Below, piece after piece: positions 1 to 8,434 of a stretch of 64,000 nt of DNA; within the stretch, counting starts at the first letter, position 1, and each line of letters starts with the position of its first letter. The stretch spans positions 248,001 through 312,000 of the forward strand of contig NZ_JAJMLZ010000002.1 of assembly GCF_022227765.1 (NCBI RefSeq). The letters are read 5' to 3'. Source of the stretch: Ectothiorhodospira shaposhnikovii. GTDB lineage: Bacteria > Pseudomonadota > Gammaproteobacteria > Ectothiorhodospirales > Ectothiorhodospiraceae. A model generated the notes under the pieces. The model worked only from the letters and a program-made list of their open reading frames with translations. It was not told the origin of the DNA and ran no database searches. The position numbers and the translations under genes were made by a program.

Positions 1-159
1 ACCGCCATCGACGGGGACGACGTGGTCATCGATGCCAATCATCCACTGGCCGGCGTCACCCTGAATTTCCAGGTGAAGATCCATGAGGTACGGGACGCCA
101 CCCCGGAAGAGCTGGACCACGGCCATGCCCATGGCCCTGGTGCCGCCAACGATCACTGA
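1..159 (+). CDS. slyD: FKBP-type peptidyl-prolyl isomerase SlyD, C-terminal end (partial)
   Basis: The gene starts outside the window; the last 52 residues are visible. They read as the final FKBP beta strands (DANHPLAG followed by TLNFQVKIHEV) and then a short acidic/histidine-rich tail (EELDHGHAHG). In SlyD this tail region binds Ni and other metals. SlyD is a cytoplasmic prolyl isomerase and chaperone that helps metal-centre assembly. The tail is short compared with E. coli SlyD, so metal binding may be weaker; that is inference. The family call is good, but the catalytic domain cannot be inspected here. Confidence 0.8.
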   Translation, partial: TAIDGDDVVIDANHPLAGVTLNFQVKIHEVRDATPEELDHGHAHGPGAANDH

Positions 160-324
160 ATGGCGAACACCAAGGGCGCAGGGAAGCGCCCTCGGCACTT
201 TGCGGGGAGATGTTCAAAGGTACGGGAAGAACGTCCCTGTCCGGCGAAAATCAGAGGCGTGTCATCGGATGACTGCCGGTACAGGCCCGGAGGATAGCTG
301 GAGAAAAGACCGAGCGGACGGGCC

Positions 325-366
325 AAAAAAAAAGAGCTGGGACCCTCATGCAAGGATCCCAGCTCT
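325..366 (-). terminator. Rho-independent terminator of the cold-shock gene
   Basis: On the minus strand an 8-10 bp stem (AGAGCTGGGA with its complement) closes a short loop and is followed by nine T residues. It begins 14 bases after the stop of the cold-shock gene at 381-587. Confidence 0.9.
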
Positions 367-380
367 AGCAGGGACAGAAC

Positions 381-587
381 TCAGGCGTCGATGGTCACAT
401 TGACGGCCTGCAGGCCCTTGGGACCCTGCTGAACCTGGTAGTTGACCTTCTGGCCTTCAGCCAGGGTCTTGAAGCCATCGGAGTTGATGGCAGAGTAATG
501 CACGAACACGTCGGCACCACCGTCTGCAGGGGCGATAAAGCCAAAACCCTTCGTTTCATTGAACCACTTAACAGTACCGGTAGACAT
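381..587 (-). CDS. CspA-family cold-shock protein
   Basis: A 68-residue single cold-shock domain. The nucleic-acid-binding motifs are present: RNP1 as KGFGFI (about residues 13-18) and RNP2 as VFVHY (27-31), with the usual TGTVKWFN opening. Such proteins bind single-stranded RNA and DNA in the cytoplasm and melt RNA structure or antiterminate transcription. A GAGG ribosome-binding site lies 8-9 bases before the ATG, and a strong terminator follows the stop. The paralogue at 10928-11131 is similar. Which one is cold-induced cannot be told from sequence. Confidence 0.93.
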   Translation of the reverse strand: MSTGTVKWFNETKGFGFIAPADGGADVFVHYSAINSDGFKTLAEGQKVNYQVQQGPKGLQAVNVTIDA

Positions 588-838
588 TGACTAAACCTCA
601 ATCTGATCTTTCAAGTTAACTACAGCTCCATGCAGCGGTTCCCGTGCCGACGTTAAACGGACAACCCGCACCACCACACAGGAGCCAGTCTATCCGCTTA
701 GTGGCTCACATGCTATAGCGTTATGCATGCCCAACCCCGCCCGAGCCGGAAAAGCCCCTCGGGAAAAACGGGATTTTTTCCATTGCATCAAATCGTTGCC
801 GAAATCAGGGCTGATCCGAAATACCTCCCGTGAAGGGC
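588..838. other. Gene-free upstream region of the cold-shock gene
   Basis: There is no credible coding frame here. It must contain the promoter and probably a long 5' untranslated region of the minus-strand cold-shock gene. No convincing -35/-10 pair was found. AT-rich patches (TAACGCTATAG on the minus strand near 720) are the best candidates. Confidence 0.4.
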
Positions 839-908
839 AAAAAAAATGCGCCGACGGCGGTCTCAAGCCCTGGGAAGGCCCTTGCGGGCACCCGTGACCG
901 GGTGCCCG
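839..908 (-). terminator. Probable terminator of the H-NS-like gene
   Basis: On the minus strand, just after the stop at 923, a perfect 10 bp stem (CGGGCACCCG, loop 895-898, CGGGTGCCCG; 885-908) forms. About 40 bases further a short CGCC/GGCG stem is followed by eight T residues (846-839). The second element is the more classical terminator; the first may block exonucleases. Confidence 0.5.
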
Positions 909-922
909 ACAGTGCCGGAGCC

Positions 923-1363
923 TCAGGCGGCGGCGTAGATTCCCCGTCCGGTGTTGCGCAGGCGGCCGTTGCGCTTGAGGTAAGCCAGGGTCTGGCTGAT
1001 GTTACGGGTTTCGACACCCTGGGAAGCCAGTCGACTCTTCAATTCCTTGGTGCTCATCTCGCCCTGCTCGTTGATGATATCAACCACCATGCGACTGAGA
1101 TTGGCATTGCCGTTGCCGGCGCCTGCACCGCCCTTGGCGGAAGCCTTGCGGCGTGACGCGGTACGACCGCCCAGCGCCTTGATTTCCTTGTCGATGGCGG
1201 CCAGCTCGGCGGCCTGGCGGGCCACCACTTCCTTGCGCCGGGCCTGCAGGGCTTCCAGCTGTTCGCGCCGGGCCTTGGCTTCACGCTCCTTCTCTTGCTC
1301 CTCCCGCTGACGGGCCAGCACATAGAGCTCTTCGGCAGACATGCTGTCCAGGATATTATTCAT
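923..1363 (-). CDS. H-NS-like coiled-coil / winged-helix DNA-binding protein, copy 1
   Basis: A 146-residue protein with three visible parts. Residues 8-65 are a highly charged coiled coil opening with MSAEELYVLARQREEQE and resembling the oligomerisation helix of H-NS/MvaT-type proteins. Residues 66-88 are a basic Gly/Ala/Asn linker. Residues 89-146 look like a winged helix (VVDIINEQGEMSTKEL, then NISQTLAYLKRNGRL). A nucleoid-associated or silencing regulator is inferred. ATG at 1363 is preferred because GGGAG sits 9 bases upstream; a TTG 9 bases earlier would touch that site. A paralogue lies at 28323-28751. A promoter and a terminator-containing leader precede the gene. Confidence 0.75.
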   Translation of the reverse strand: MNNILDSMSAEELYVLARQREEQEKEREAKARREQLEALQARRKEVVARQAAELAAIDKEIKALGGRTASRRKASAKGGAGAGNGNANLSRMVVDIINEQGEMSTKELKSRLASQGVETRNISQTLAYLKRNGRLRNTGRGIYAAA

Positions 1364-1410
1364 TCTTAACAACTCCCGAAAATTTCAGAGATTCAAATAA
1401 CGTTTTTTTT

Positions 1411-1497
1411 GAAAACAAAAAGTGCATCGGGTTCCAAGAACCCGATGCACTTTGGGCATACATGATTAGTAAAGCCGGAAAGGACTCTTCCTGAGTG
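1411..1497 (-). ncRNA. Terminator-containing leader or small RNA upstream of the H-NS-like gene
   Basis: A consensus-like promoter (1503-1531) points leftward. Its transcript would start near 1496 and within about 85 nt reach a strong intrinsic terminator. The terminator has a 12 bp stem, 1439-1450 with 1422-1433, followed on the minus strand by TTTTTGTTTTC (1421-1411). No reading frame fits inside. The H-NS-like gene starts 48 bases further on. This could be a free small RNA, or a leader whose terminator attenuates that gene, for example by autoregulation. The sequence does not decide between them. Confidence 0.5.
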
Positions 1498-1502
1498 GCG
1501 CC

Positions 1503-1531
1503 ATTTTCCGCGACCCCATTGAAAATGTCAA
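1503..1531 (-). promoter_or_regulatory. Promoter for the leader RNA / H-NS-like gene
   Basis: Minus strand: TTGACA (1531-1526), a 17-base spacer, then GAAAAT (1508-1503). The -35 is a perfect match and the -10 matches four of six positions, with ideal spacing. Confidence 0.6.
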
Positions 1532-1739
1532 AACCACGAAATACTCAATTCAGTTCGGAAAAACCGGTGACCGCCTCGCAACGACACAGCTGTCAAAACT
1601 CAAGATGCGGGAGAGATACAGGATTAAGTCACCCCATGTTCCGGAACACGGACAAACCGCCGATGTCGAAACCAGTCGTTGCGATCCGACCAACCCCGCT
1701 TCACAATCGGTCCTCGAATCATCCGAATGCTGACTGCCC

Positions 1740-2291
1740 ATGCCCCTCAATCCCGAACAACAACAAAACATCCAGGACAAGGCCCGAGAGCTGTACGCCC
1801 GCGCGGCACGACTCTACCGGCTTCAGGAAACACCTCCCGAAGTACGCCTGGATCTGCGTGGACGGGCGGCGGGTCAATGGCGGGTGACGGCGGGTCGGGA
1901 GTCGCTGCGTTTCAATCCCCACATCTTTGCCCTCGACTGGCACAATCATTTTCCAGACACCATCGCCCACGAGGTGGCCCATAGCGTGATCTACCGCCGT
2001 TTCGGCCTGGGCGCCGGACGTCGCCGCCCCCATGGCCCGGAATGGCAGGAAGTGATGACGAGACTGGGATTCGAGCCCCGTGTCACCCATGATACCGATC
2101 TCAGCCTGATCCCCACCCGCCAGGTCAGGACCTATCCCTACCGCTGTACCTGCCGGGTTTATGCCCTGGGGGTGCGACGACATGGCAACGCCCAGCGGGG
2201 AGAGCGGATCTACTACTGCCGCAGCTGTGGCGACAAGCTCCGGTTCGACCCCGACGCGAACACGGACACGCCGAAGAAGAAGTCGGCCTGA
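1740..2291 (+). CDS. sprT: SprT-like zinc metalloprotease
   Basis: A 183-residue SprT-family protein. The zinc-metalloprotease signature HEVAH is at residues 77-81, with a likely third ligand near H98. A C-terminal zinc ribbon has C136/C138 and C160/C163. Eukaryotic relatives (SPRTN) digest DNA-protein crosslinks; the role of bacterial SprT is poorly known and related functions are only inferred. The protein ends with a basic KKKSA tail. The gene converges on uup, with only 6 bases between the stops. Confidence 0.85.
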   Translation: MPLNPEQQQNIQDKARELYARAARLYRLQETPPEVRLDLRGRAAGQWRVTAGRESLRFNPHIFALDWHNHFPDTIAHEVAHSVIYRRFGLGAGRRRPHGPEWQEVMTRLGFEPRVTHDTDLSLIPTRQVRTYPYRCTCRVYALGVRRHGNAQRGERIYYCRSCGDKLRFDPDANTDTPKKKSA

Positions 2292-2297
2292 TGCACA

Positions 2298-4199
2298 CTA
2301 TCCCCTGGAACGCCCTTCCAGGTCTTCCCAGCGGGCATAGGCGGTATTGAGTTCCGCTTCCTTGTCCGCCAGGGCCGACTGCATGGCGGCAATCTCGTCA
2401 CCGCCGCGCTGATAGAAGGCGGGATCGCCCAGGGTGGTCTGAATCCCCGCCAGTTCCTCTTCCAGGGTCTCGATCCGCTGGGGCAGCGCCTCCAGTTCAC
2501 GCTGTTCCTTGTAACTGAGTTTCACCACCCGTGGCGCCGGTTTCGATGCCGGCGCCGGGGCAGCCGCCGGCCGCGCCGGCTCGGCGGGCGCCCCCCTGGG
2601 AGCCGGGCGCTGGCGCAGCCAGTCACTGTAACCGCCCACATACTCCCGGAAACGCCCCTCCCCTTCCCAGGCGATGACGCTGGTGGCCACGTTATCCAGG
2701 AAGTCCCGGTCATGGCTCACCACCAGCACCGTGCCGTCAAACTCCACCAGGCGGGACTCCAGCATCTCCAGGGTATCCGCATCCAGATCATTGGTGGGTT
2801 CGTCGAGCACCAGCACGTTGGCGGGCCGGGTGAACAGCTTGGCCAGCAGCAGGCGGTTGCGTTCGCCTCCGGAAAGGGCCTTCACCGGCTGGCGGGCACG
2901 GGCCGGCTCGAACAGGAAATCCTGCAACCAGGACAGCACATGGCGACTCTCGCCGCCCACGGTGACCCGGTCACGACCCTCGCCCACGTTGTCCACCACG
3001 CTGGCCTCCTCATCCAGGGCGGACCGGTGCTGATCGAAATAGGCCACTTCCAGGTGTGTTCCCTGGCGCACCGTGCCCGCATCGGGCTGCAACTGCCCCA
3101 GCAAGAGCCGCAGCAACGTGGTCTTACCGACGCCGTTGGGGCCGATGATGCCCACCTTGTCACCCCGCAGGATCAGGCTGGAGAAGTCACGGATCACCGG
3201 TTTCCCGGCGTAGCTGAAGCACAGGTTCTCGGCTTCCACCACGATGCGTCCGGATGGGGCCGCCGACTGGGTCTGCAGGCGGGCGGTGCCCAGACGCTCC
3301 CGACGTTCGGCCCGCTCCGCCCGCAGGGCCTTGAGGGCACGCACCCGGCCCTCGTTGCGGGTCCGCCGGGCCTTGATCCCCTGGCGGATCCAGACCTCCT
3401 CCTGGGCCAGTTTCTTGTCGAACAGGGCGTTCTGGCGCTCCTCCGCCTCCAGGGCCTCGGCCTTGCGCTGCAGGTAGGTGTCATAGTCGCCGGGCCAGCT
3501 GGTGAGCCGGCCCCGATCCAGCTCGATGATGCGGGTCGCCAGACGACGCAGAAAAGCCCGGTCATGGGTGATGAACAGCAGGCTGCCCTCGAACCCTAGC
3601 AAAAAACCTTCCAGCCACTGGATCGCATCCACGTCGAGATGGTTGGTGGGTTCGTCCAGCAGCAGAAGATCCGGCGCCGTCACCAGGGCGCGGGCCAGCA
3701 GCACGCGGCGCTTGAGCCCGCCGGAAAGACTGTCGAAGGGCGCCTCCCCCCGCAGTTCCAGGCGTGACAGCACCGTTTCCACCCGCTGCTCCAGGGTCCA
3801 GCCGCCCACCGCCTCCAGTTCATGCTGGCAACGCTCCAGGGCCTGCAACGCCTGGGGGTCGTCGGGCCGCTCGCCCAGGTCATGCACCAGCCGGTGATAG
3901 CGACGCACCAGTTCGCCCACATGGCCCAGCCCGTCGGCCACCACGTCGAAGACACTGCCGCCAAGCCCCTCCGGCACCGCCTGCTCCAGCATGGCCACCC
4001 TGAGACCGTCTCGACGCACGATCTCGCCGTCGTCGGCCTGCATGTCGCCGGTGATCAGGCGCATGAAGGTGGATTTGCCCACCCCGTTGCGTCCCACCAG
4101 GCACAGGCGCTCCCCCGGCTCGATGGACAGATCCACGCCGTCCAGCAGGTGATGCTGACCGAAACCGAGCTTGATATTGCGAAAGACGAGCAGAGGCAT
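2298..4199 (-). CDS. uup: ABC-F ATPase Uup
   Basis: 633 residues, matching the usual Uup length. It has two ABC nucleotide-binding domains without membrane segments. Walker A motifs are GRNGVGKST (about 36-44) and GPNGVGKTT (about 350), with signatures SGGLKRR and SGGERNR. A C-terminal coiled coil (about 560-633; ETLEEELAGIQ) corresponds to the DNA-binding tail of Uup. ABC-F proteins act on ribosomes or nucleic acids; Uup loss raises transposon precise excision in E. coli. The ATG at 4199 begins the ABC domain directly. Upstream in-frame sequence overlaps the divergent neighbouring gene and is not coding. Confidence 0.93.
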   Translation of the reverse strand: MPLLVFRNIKLGFGQHHLLDGVDLSIEPGERLCLVGRNGVGKSTFMRLITGDMQADDGEIVRRDGLRVAMLEQAVPEGLGGSVFDVVADGLGHVGELVRRYHRLVHDLGERPDDPQALQALERCQHELEAVGGWTLEQRVETVLSRLELRGEAPFDSLSGGLKRRVLLARALVTAPDLLLLDEPTNHLDVDAIQWLEGFLLGFEGSLLFITHDRAFLRRLATRIIELDRGRLTSWPGDYDTYLQRKAEALEAEERQNALFDKKLAQEEVWIRQGIKARRTRNEGRVRALKALRAERAERRERLGTARLQTQSAAPSGRIVVEAENLCFSYAGKPVIRDFSSLILRGDKVGIIGPNGVGKTTLLRLLLGQLQPDAGTVRQGTHLEVAYFDQHRSALDEEASVVDNVGEGRDRVTVGGESRHVLSWLQDFLFEPARARQPVKALSGGERNRLLLAKLFTRPANVLVLDEPTNDLDADTLEMLESRLVEFDGTVLVVSHDRDFLDNVATSVIAWEGEGRFREYVGGYSDWLRQRPAPRGAPAEPARPAAAPAPASKPAPRVVKLSYKEQRELEALPQRIETLEEELAGIQTTLGDPAFYQRGGDEIAAMQSALADKEAELNTAYARWEDLEGRSRG

Positions 4200-4334
4200 G
4201 GGGAATATCCGGTAAAATAAAGTCCCATTGTAACGCAGGGCAGATACGGGGATCGGGGCGGCGAGGATCGCCACTTTGCGGGCGTATCCCGTAAAATGCG
4301 GCCCGATCCATTCATCAATGACGGAATCCCCCCC

Positions 4335-5189
4335 TTGAGACTCACGGCCTCCGAATACCGGCACTGGAAGAACAAGTCCATCACCCTGCTGGGCATGTCC
4401 GGCGTGGGCAAGACCCGCCTCGCCCACCAGCTCCGCCGCGCCCACTGGTTTCACTTCTCCGGGGACTACCGTATCGGCAGCCGCTATCTGGATGAGCCGA
4501 TCCTGGACAACATCAAGCGCCAGGTGATGCACATTCCCTTTCTCAAGGAACTGCTGCGCTCCGACTCCATCAGCATCGTCAATAACCTGTCGGTGGACAA
4601 CCTGCAGCCGGTCTCCAGCTTTCTCGGCAAGCTGGGCAATCCCGAACGGGGAGGCCTCTCCCTGAGGGAGTTCAAGCGCCGCCAGCGTCTGCATCATGAC
4701 GCCGAAGTGGCCGCCATGCGCGATGTGCCCGAGTTCATCCTCAAGGCCCAGGATATCTATGGTTTCGATCACGTCATCAACGACGCCGGCGGCAGCGTCT
4801 GCGAACTGGATGACCCCGGTGTCATGGAACTGCTGGCGGAACACACCCTGATCATCTACATCAAGGCCACCGAGGCCAACGAGCAGGAACTGATCCGCCG
4901 CGCCGAGGAAAGCCCCAAGCCCCTGTATTACCGGGAAGACTTCCTGGACCGGGAACTGGCCCGCTATCTGGAAGAGAAGCAACTGGAATACGTGGCCCAG
5001 ATGGATCCGGACGATTTTGTGCGCTGGACCTTCCCACGCCTGTTCCGGGATCGTCTACCCCGCTACGAGGCCCTGGCCAGGCGTTATGGCTACACCATCA
5101 ATTCCGATGCCATCGCCCAGGTCCGCACCGAAGCGGATTTCAACAGTCTGATCGAACAGGCCCTGGACAGCCAGCGCCCGGAGCGCTGA
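4335..5189 (+). CDS. P-loop ATPase/kinase-like protein of unknown function
   Basis: About 284 residues with a Walker A loop GMSGVGKT near residues 20-27. The rest is rich in charged helices, with no membrane segment or known catalytic domain. Homologues annotated simply as ATPase are common in gammaproteobacteria; they characteristically begin with (M)RLT..Y..W.NKSITLLG. For that reason I choose the TTG at 4335. An ATG at 4296 would add 13 residues and cannot be excluded, because neither start has a good ribosome-binding site. The gene is divergent from uup and 50 bases upstream of metA. The product may phosphorylate or sense a small molecule; this is not established. Confidence 0.7.
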   Translation: MRLTASEYRHWKNKSITLLGMSGVGKTRLAHQLRRAHWFHFSGDYRIGSRYLDEPILDNIKRQVMHIPFLKELLRSDSISIVNNLSVDNLQPVSSFLGKLGNPERGGLSLREFKRRQRLHHDAEVAAMRDVPEFILKAQDIYGFDHVINDAGGSVCELDDPGVMELLAEHTLIIYIKATEANEQELIRRAEESPKPLYYREDFLDRELARYLEEKQLEYVAQMDPDDFVRWTFPRLFRDRLPRYEALARRYGYTINSDAIAQVRTEADFNSLIEQALDSQRPER

Positions 5190-5239
5190 CGCCACGGCCT
5201 TCGACCCTTCCCGTCAAACCCGCAGTCAGGACACCCGCC

Positions 5240-6313
5240 ATGCCGCTCGTTGCCCATTCGGAACTGCCCACCTTCTCGCGCCTGAAGCAGGAAGGTCAGA
5301 CGGTACTGCCTTCGGACTATGCCCTCAAGCAGGACATCCGCGCCATGCACATCGGGCTGCTGAACATGATGCCCGATGCCGCCCTGGCGGCCACGGAGCG
5401 CCAGTTCTGCCGTCTGGTGGGGGAAAGCAACCAGATTGCCCAGTTCTACATCCATCCCTTCACCCTGGACGCCCTGGAACGGGGTCCCCAGGGTCGGGCG
5501 CACGTGGCCCGGTACTATGAGCCGCTGGAAAAGATCCAGGAACAGGGGCTGGACGCCCTCATCATCACCGGCGCCAATGTCACCCAGCCGGACCTGTCCC
5601 TGGAGCCCTTCTGGGAGCCGCTGGCCCAGGTCATCGACTGGGCCTACGCCAATGTCACCTCCACCCTGTGCTCCTGCCTGGCCACCCACGCGGTAATGCA
5701 GTTCCGCTACGGCCAGACCCGCAGTCCGCTGGGTTTCAAGCGCTGGGGGGTCTACCCCCACCGGGTGGTGGATCGCACCCACCCCCTGGTGGCCGGGGTC
5801 AATACCCGCTTCGACGTGCCCCATTCCCGTTTCAACCACATCTCACGGCAGCAGTTCGAGGCCGCCGGGCTCAAGGTGCTGGTGGAAAGCGAGGAGGCCG
5901 GGGTGCATCTGGCGGTGAGCGAGGACGAGTTCCGCATCGTCTTCTTCCAGGGGCATCCGGAGTACGACATCATCAGCCTGCTCAAGGAATACAAGCGGGA
6001 GGTGGCCCGCTATGCCCGAGGCGAGCGCAAGGACTACCCGCCCTTCGTGGACAATTATTTCTGTCCCCGCAGCCAGGCGATCCTGGAAGAATACCGGGAC
6101 CGCCTGGACCTGACCCTGAAACGGGGTACCACACCCCCCGACTTTCCGGAACAGCTCATCTGCGAGCACCTGGACAACACCTGGCACGACACCGCCGAGG
6201 CCGTCATCAACAACTGGATGGGCAACGTCTACCAGTACACCCACATCGACCGCAAGAAACCGTTTCGCGACGAGGTGGACCCGGATGATCCGCTGGGGCG
6301 TGTGAAGGCCTGA
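5240..6313 (+). CDS. metA: Homoserine O-acyltransferase, MetA family
   Basis: A 357-residue MetA-family enzyme catalysing acyl transfer to homoserine, the first committed step of methionine synthesis in the cytoplasm. The nucleophile corresponds to C146 (TSTLCSC), and the H239/E241 pair lies in GHPEYD. The loop that in E. coli carries Gly111 reads TGANVT here, so succinyl versus acetyl specificity cannot be assumed. That comparison is from memory of the family. The protein has a C-terminal extension relative to E. coli MetA. It converges on ilvM. AhcY and MetF elsewhere in the window belong to the same methionine/SAM cycle. Confidence 0.88.
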   Translation: MPLVAHSELPTFSRLKQEGQTVLPSDYALKQDIRAMHIGLLNMMPDAALAATERQFCRLVGESNQIAQFYIHPFTLDALERGPQGRAHVARYYEPLEKIQEQGLDALIITGANVTQPDLSLEPFWEPLAQVIDWAYANVTSTLCSCLATHAVMQFRYGQTRSPLGFKRWGVYPHRVVDRTHPLVAGVNTRFDVPHSRFNHISRQQFEAAGLKVLVESEEAGVHLAVSEDEFRIVFFQGHPEYDIISLLKEYKREVARYARGERKDYPPFVDNYFCPRSQAILEEYRDRLDLTLKRGTTPPDFPEQLICEHLDNTWHDTAEAVINNWMGNVYQYTHIDRKKPFRDEVDPDDPLGRVKA

Positions 6314-6315
6314 GC

Positions 6316-6335
6316 CGTAGCCGCTCCCGGCTACG
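6316..6335. terminator. Hairpin between converging metA and ilvM
   Basis: A 7 bp perfect stem (CGTAGCC / GGCTACG) sits in the short gap between the two stops. It lacks a T run, so its termination activity is uncertain. Confidence 0.35.
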
Positions 6336-6600
6336 CCGCGCTCACCCGGCCCAGGGACTCGCGGGCCTCCGGCGCCGCCTGCAGGGCCGCCAGGTGCTCC
6401 ACATCCCACAGCTTTTCCAACTGCCGGGCCAGCATCCCCGGGTCCCGCCGACCAGCCACCCGCAGGCGCACGTGGTAACGCCCGCCCTCCAGGCGCACGT
6501 TCATGTCCTGCACCTCGAACCCGCGGGCACGCACGGTGCGCAGGATCCGCTCAAGGCTGCCCTCGGCCGGGCGGGCGAACAACTGGAACTGATGGCTCAT
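6331..6600 (-). CDS. ilvM: Acetolactate synthase II small (regulatory) subunit
   Basis: An 89-residue ACT-type protein (QLFARPAEGSLERILRTVRARGF near the N-terminus). It matches the short IlvM regulatory subunit, not the longer IlvH/IlvN type. It partners IlvG in the cytoplasm to form acetohydroxy acid synthase II of valine/leucine/isoleucine synthesis. Its ATG overlaps the ilvG stop by four bases, typical of translational coupling and equal subunit supply. Confidence 0.85.
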   Translation of the reverse strand: MSHQFQLFARPAEGSLERILRTVRARGFEVQDMNVRLEGGRYHVRLRVAGRRDPGMLARQLEKLWDVEHLAALQAAPEARESLGRVSAA

Positions 6601-8324
6601 GCCACATCCTCCTGAATCATCTGGTCATTGGACATGCCCGGCCCGACGATGGGCCAGACATTCTGTTCACGTTCAATGGGCAGGTGCAGCAGCAACGGCC
6701 CGGGGGTTTCCAGACAGGCCCGGATGGCCGCCTCCATGGCATCCGCGCCCTCGAAGCGGCGGGCCGGAATGCCGAAGGCCCGGGCCACCTGAACGAAATC
6801 CGGGTTGTCGGACAGATCCACCGAGGACAGGCGGCCCTCGTAGAACAGTTCCTGCTGCTGACGCACCATGCCCAGGTACTGGTTGTCGAACAGCACGATC
6901 TTCACCGGCAGTCCGTAGCGACCCAGGGTGGCCAACTCCTGCACGTTCATCATGAAGGAGCCGTCACCGCTGACGTTGATCACCCGGGCGTCGGGGTGGG
7001 CCAGCTGGGCACCGATGGCCGCCGGCAGGCCGAAGCCCATGGCACCCAGGCCACCACTGGTCAGGTGCCGGCGGGGATGATGGAAGCCGTAATACTGGGC
7101 CACCCACATCTGGTGCTGCCCCACGTCACAGGCCACATAGGTCTGATCCCCGGCCCGGCGGGACAGGGCATCCAGGAACCGCAGGGCCGGGAAACCGCCC
7201 TCGGGCCGCTCCGGCGGCAGCCTGAACCCTTCCGTCCGGCGGGAGCGGGCACACCGCTCGCGCCAGTCATCAATGGACAGCGGCAGGGCCAGGCGCGGCA
7301 GCCACTGATTGAGATCTCCCACCAGGGCCACTTCGGGCGCCCGCAGTTTTGCCATTTCCGCCGCATCCACATCCAGGTGGATCACCCGGGCGTCGGGGGC
7401 GAAGGCCGCCAGGCGGCCGGTGGCACGGTCATCGAAACGGGCACCCACCACCAGCAACAGGTCCGAGGCCTGCACCGCCCGGTTGGCACAGGGGGCGCCA
7501 TGCATGCCCAACATGCCCAGGTTGAGGGGATCATCGGGCGGCAGCAGACCGACCCCCTTCAGGGTGGTCACCACCGGCGCGCCGGTACGGGCGACGAAAT
7601 CACGAAATGCCGCCACCCCATGGCCCAGGGCGACACCGCCACCGGCATAGATCACCGGTCGCCGGGCGGCACCCAGCAGGTCGAGGGCGCGGGCCAGTGC
7701 CGCCTCGTCCGGTGTCTCGGCCTCGCCGGATGTCCGGTGCCCGAGAGCCGAACCGGAGGACAGCTGGGCGGGGGCCAGCTGCACATCCTTGGGGATATCC
7801 ACCCACACCGGACCGGGGCGCCCTTCCTGCGCCAGATGAATGGCCTCTTCCAGGACGGCTTCCAACTCGTCCACATGACGCACCAGGTAGCTGTGCTTGG
7901 TGATGGGTAAGGTCAGACCCAGGACGTCGGTCTCCTGGAAGGCATCGGTGCCCAGCAGGCCGGTGGGTACCTGGCCGGTAATCACCAGCAGGGGAATGGA
8001 GTCCATGTGGGCGTCGGCCACGGCGGTGATGAGGTTGGTGGCACCGGGTCCGGAGGTGGCGATACAGACCCCCAGACGACCGCTGGCGCGGGCATGGCCG
8101 TTGGCGGCAAATGCCGCCCCCTGCTCGTGGCGGGTGAGAATATGGCGGATGGGGGCGGCATCCTGGGCCATGGCATCGTAGAGGGGCATGATGGCGCCGC
8201 CGGGATAGCCGAACACCGTCTCCACCCGATGTCGCTTGAGCACCTCCAGAACCACCCAGGCACCATTTCGGGTGGGGCTGTCCGACATTGGGTGGGGTGA
8301 AGCGGTGTCGGCGTCGGCGGGCAT
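6597..8324 (-). CDS. ilvG: Acetolactate synthase II large subunit
   Basis: A 575-residue thiamine-diphosphate enzyme condensing pyruvate (or pyruvate plus 2-oxobutyrate) to acetohydroxy acids. Visible marks are the catalytic glutamate in RHEQGAA near the N-terminus, FGYPGGAIMPLYDA, and the C-terminal ThDP/Mg motif beginning GDGSFMMN. The start at 8324 is supported by AGGAGA eight bases upstream. The first about 12 residues are an unstructured addition before SPTRNGAWVV. The gene is intact, unlike the frameshifted ilvG of E. coli K-12. A Val/Leu-rich leader peptide and terminator lie upstream (8375-8509), indicating attenuation control. Confidence 0.93.
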   Translation of the reverse strand: MPADADTASPHPMSDSPTRNGAWVVLEVLKRHRVETVFGYPGGAIMPLYDAMAQDAAPIRHILTRHEQGAAFAANGHARASGRLGVCIATSGPGATNLITAVADAHMDSIPLLVITGQVPTGLLGTDAFQETDVLGLTLPITKHSYLVRHVDELEAVLEEAIHLAQEGRPGPVWVDIPKDVQLAPAQLSSGSALGHRTSGEAETPDEAALARALDLLGAARRPVIYAGGGVALGHGVAAFRDFVARTGAPVVTTLKGVGLLPPDDPLNLGMLGMHGAPCANRAVQASDLLLVVGARFDDRATGRLAAFAPDARVIHLDVDAAEMAKLRAPEVALVGDLNQWLPRLALPLSIDDWRERCARSRRTEGFRLPPERPEGGFPALRFLDALSRRAGDQTYVACDVGQHQMWVAQYYGFHHPRRHLTSGGLGAMGFGLPAAIGAQLAHPDARVINVSGDGSFMMNVQELATLGRYGLPVKIVLFDNQYLGMVRQQQELFYEGRLSSVDLSDNPDFVQVARAFGIPARRFEGADAMEAAIRACLETPGPLLLHLPIEREQNVWPIVGPGMSNDQMIQEDVA

Positions 8325-8374
8325 GGGCGATATCTCCTGCGGTGATGTCGGTTGACGAAAAAGTCATGGGCAAT

Positions 8375-8408
8375 AAAAAACCCCGGGTTTCAAGGCCCGG
8401 GGTTTTTT
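8375..8408 (-). terminator. Attenuator terminator of the ilvGM operon
   Basis: A CCCCGGG/CCCGGGG stem (8396-8402 with 8381-8387), flanked by six A and six T residues, works as an intrinsic terminator on the minus strand. It falls 27 bases after the leader-peptide stop and about 50 bases before ilvG, where an attenuator is expected. It reads as a terminator on either strand. Confidence 0.88.
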
Positions 8409-8434
8409 GGATTCTGATCAGTGTTGCTGGATCG

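Noticed and set aside
4200-4982. An upstream extension of uup making an 894-residue protein
   Set aside because: The extra 261 residues are antisense to the ATPase gene and have no similarity to Uup; the family starts at 4199.
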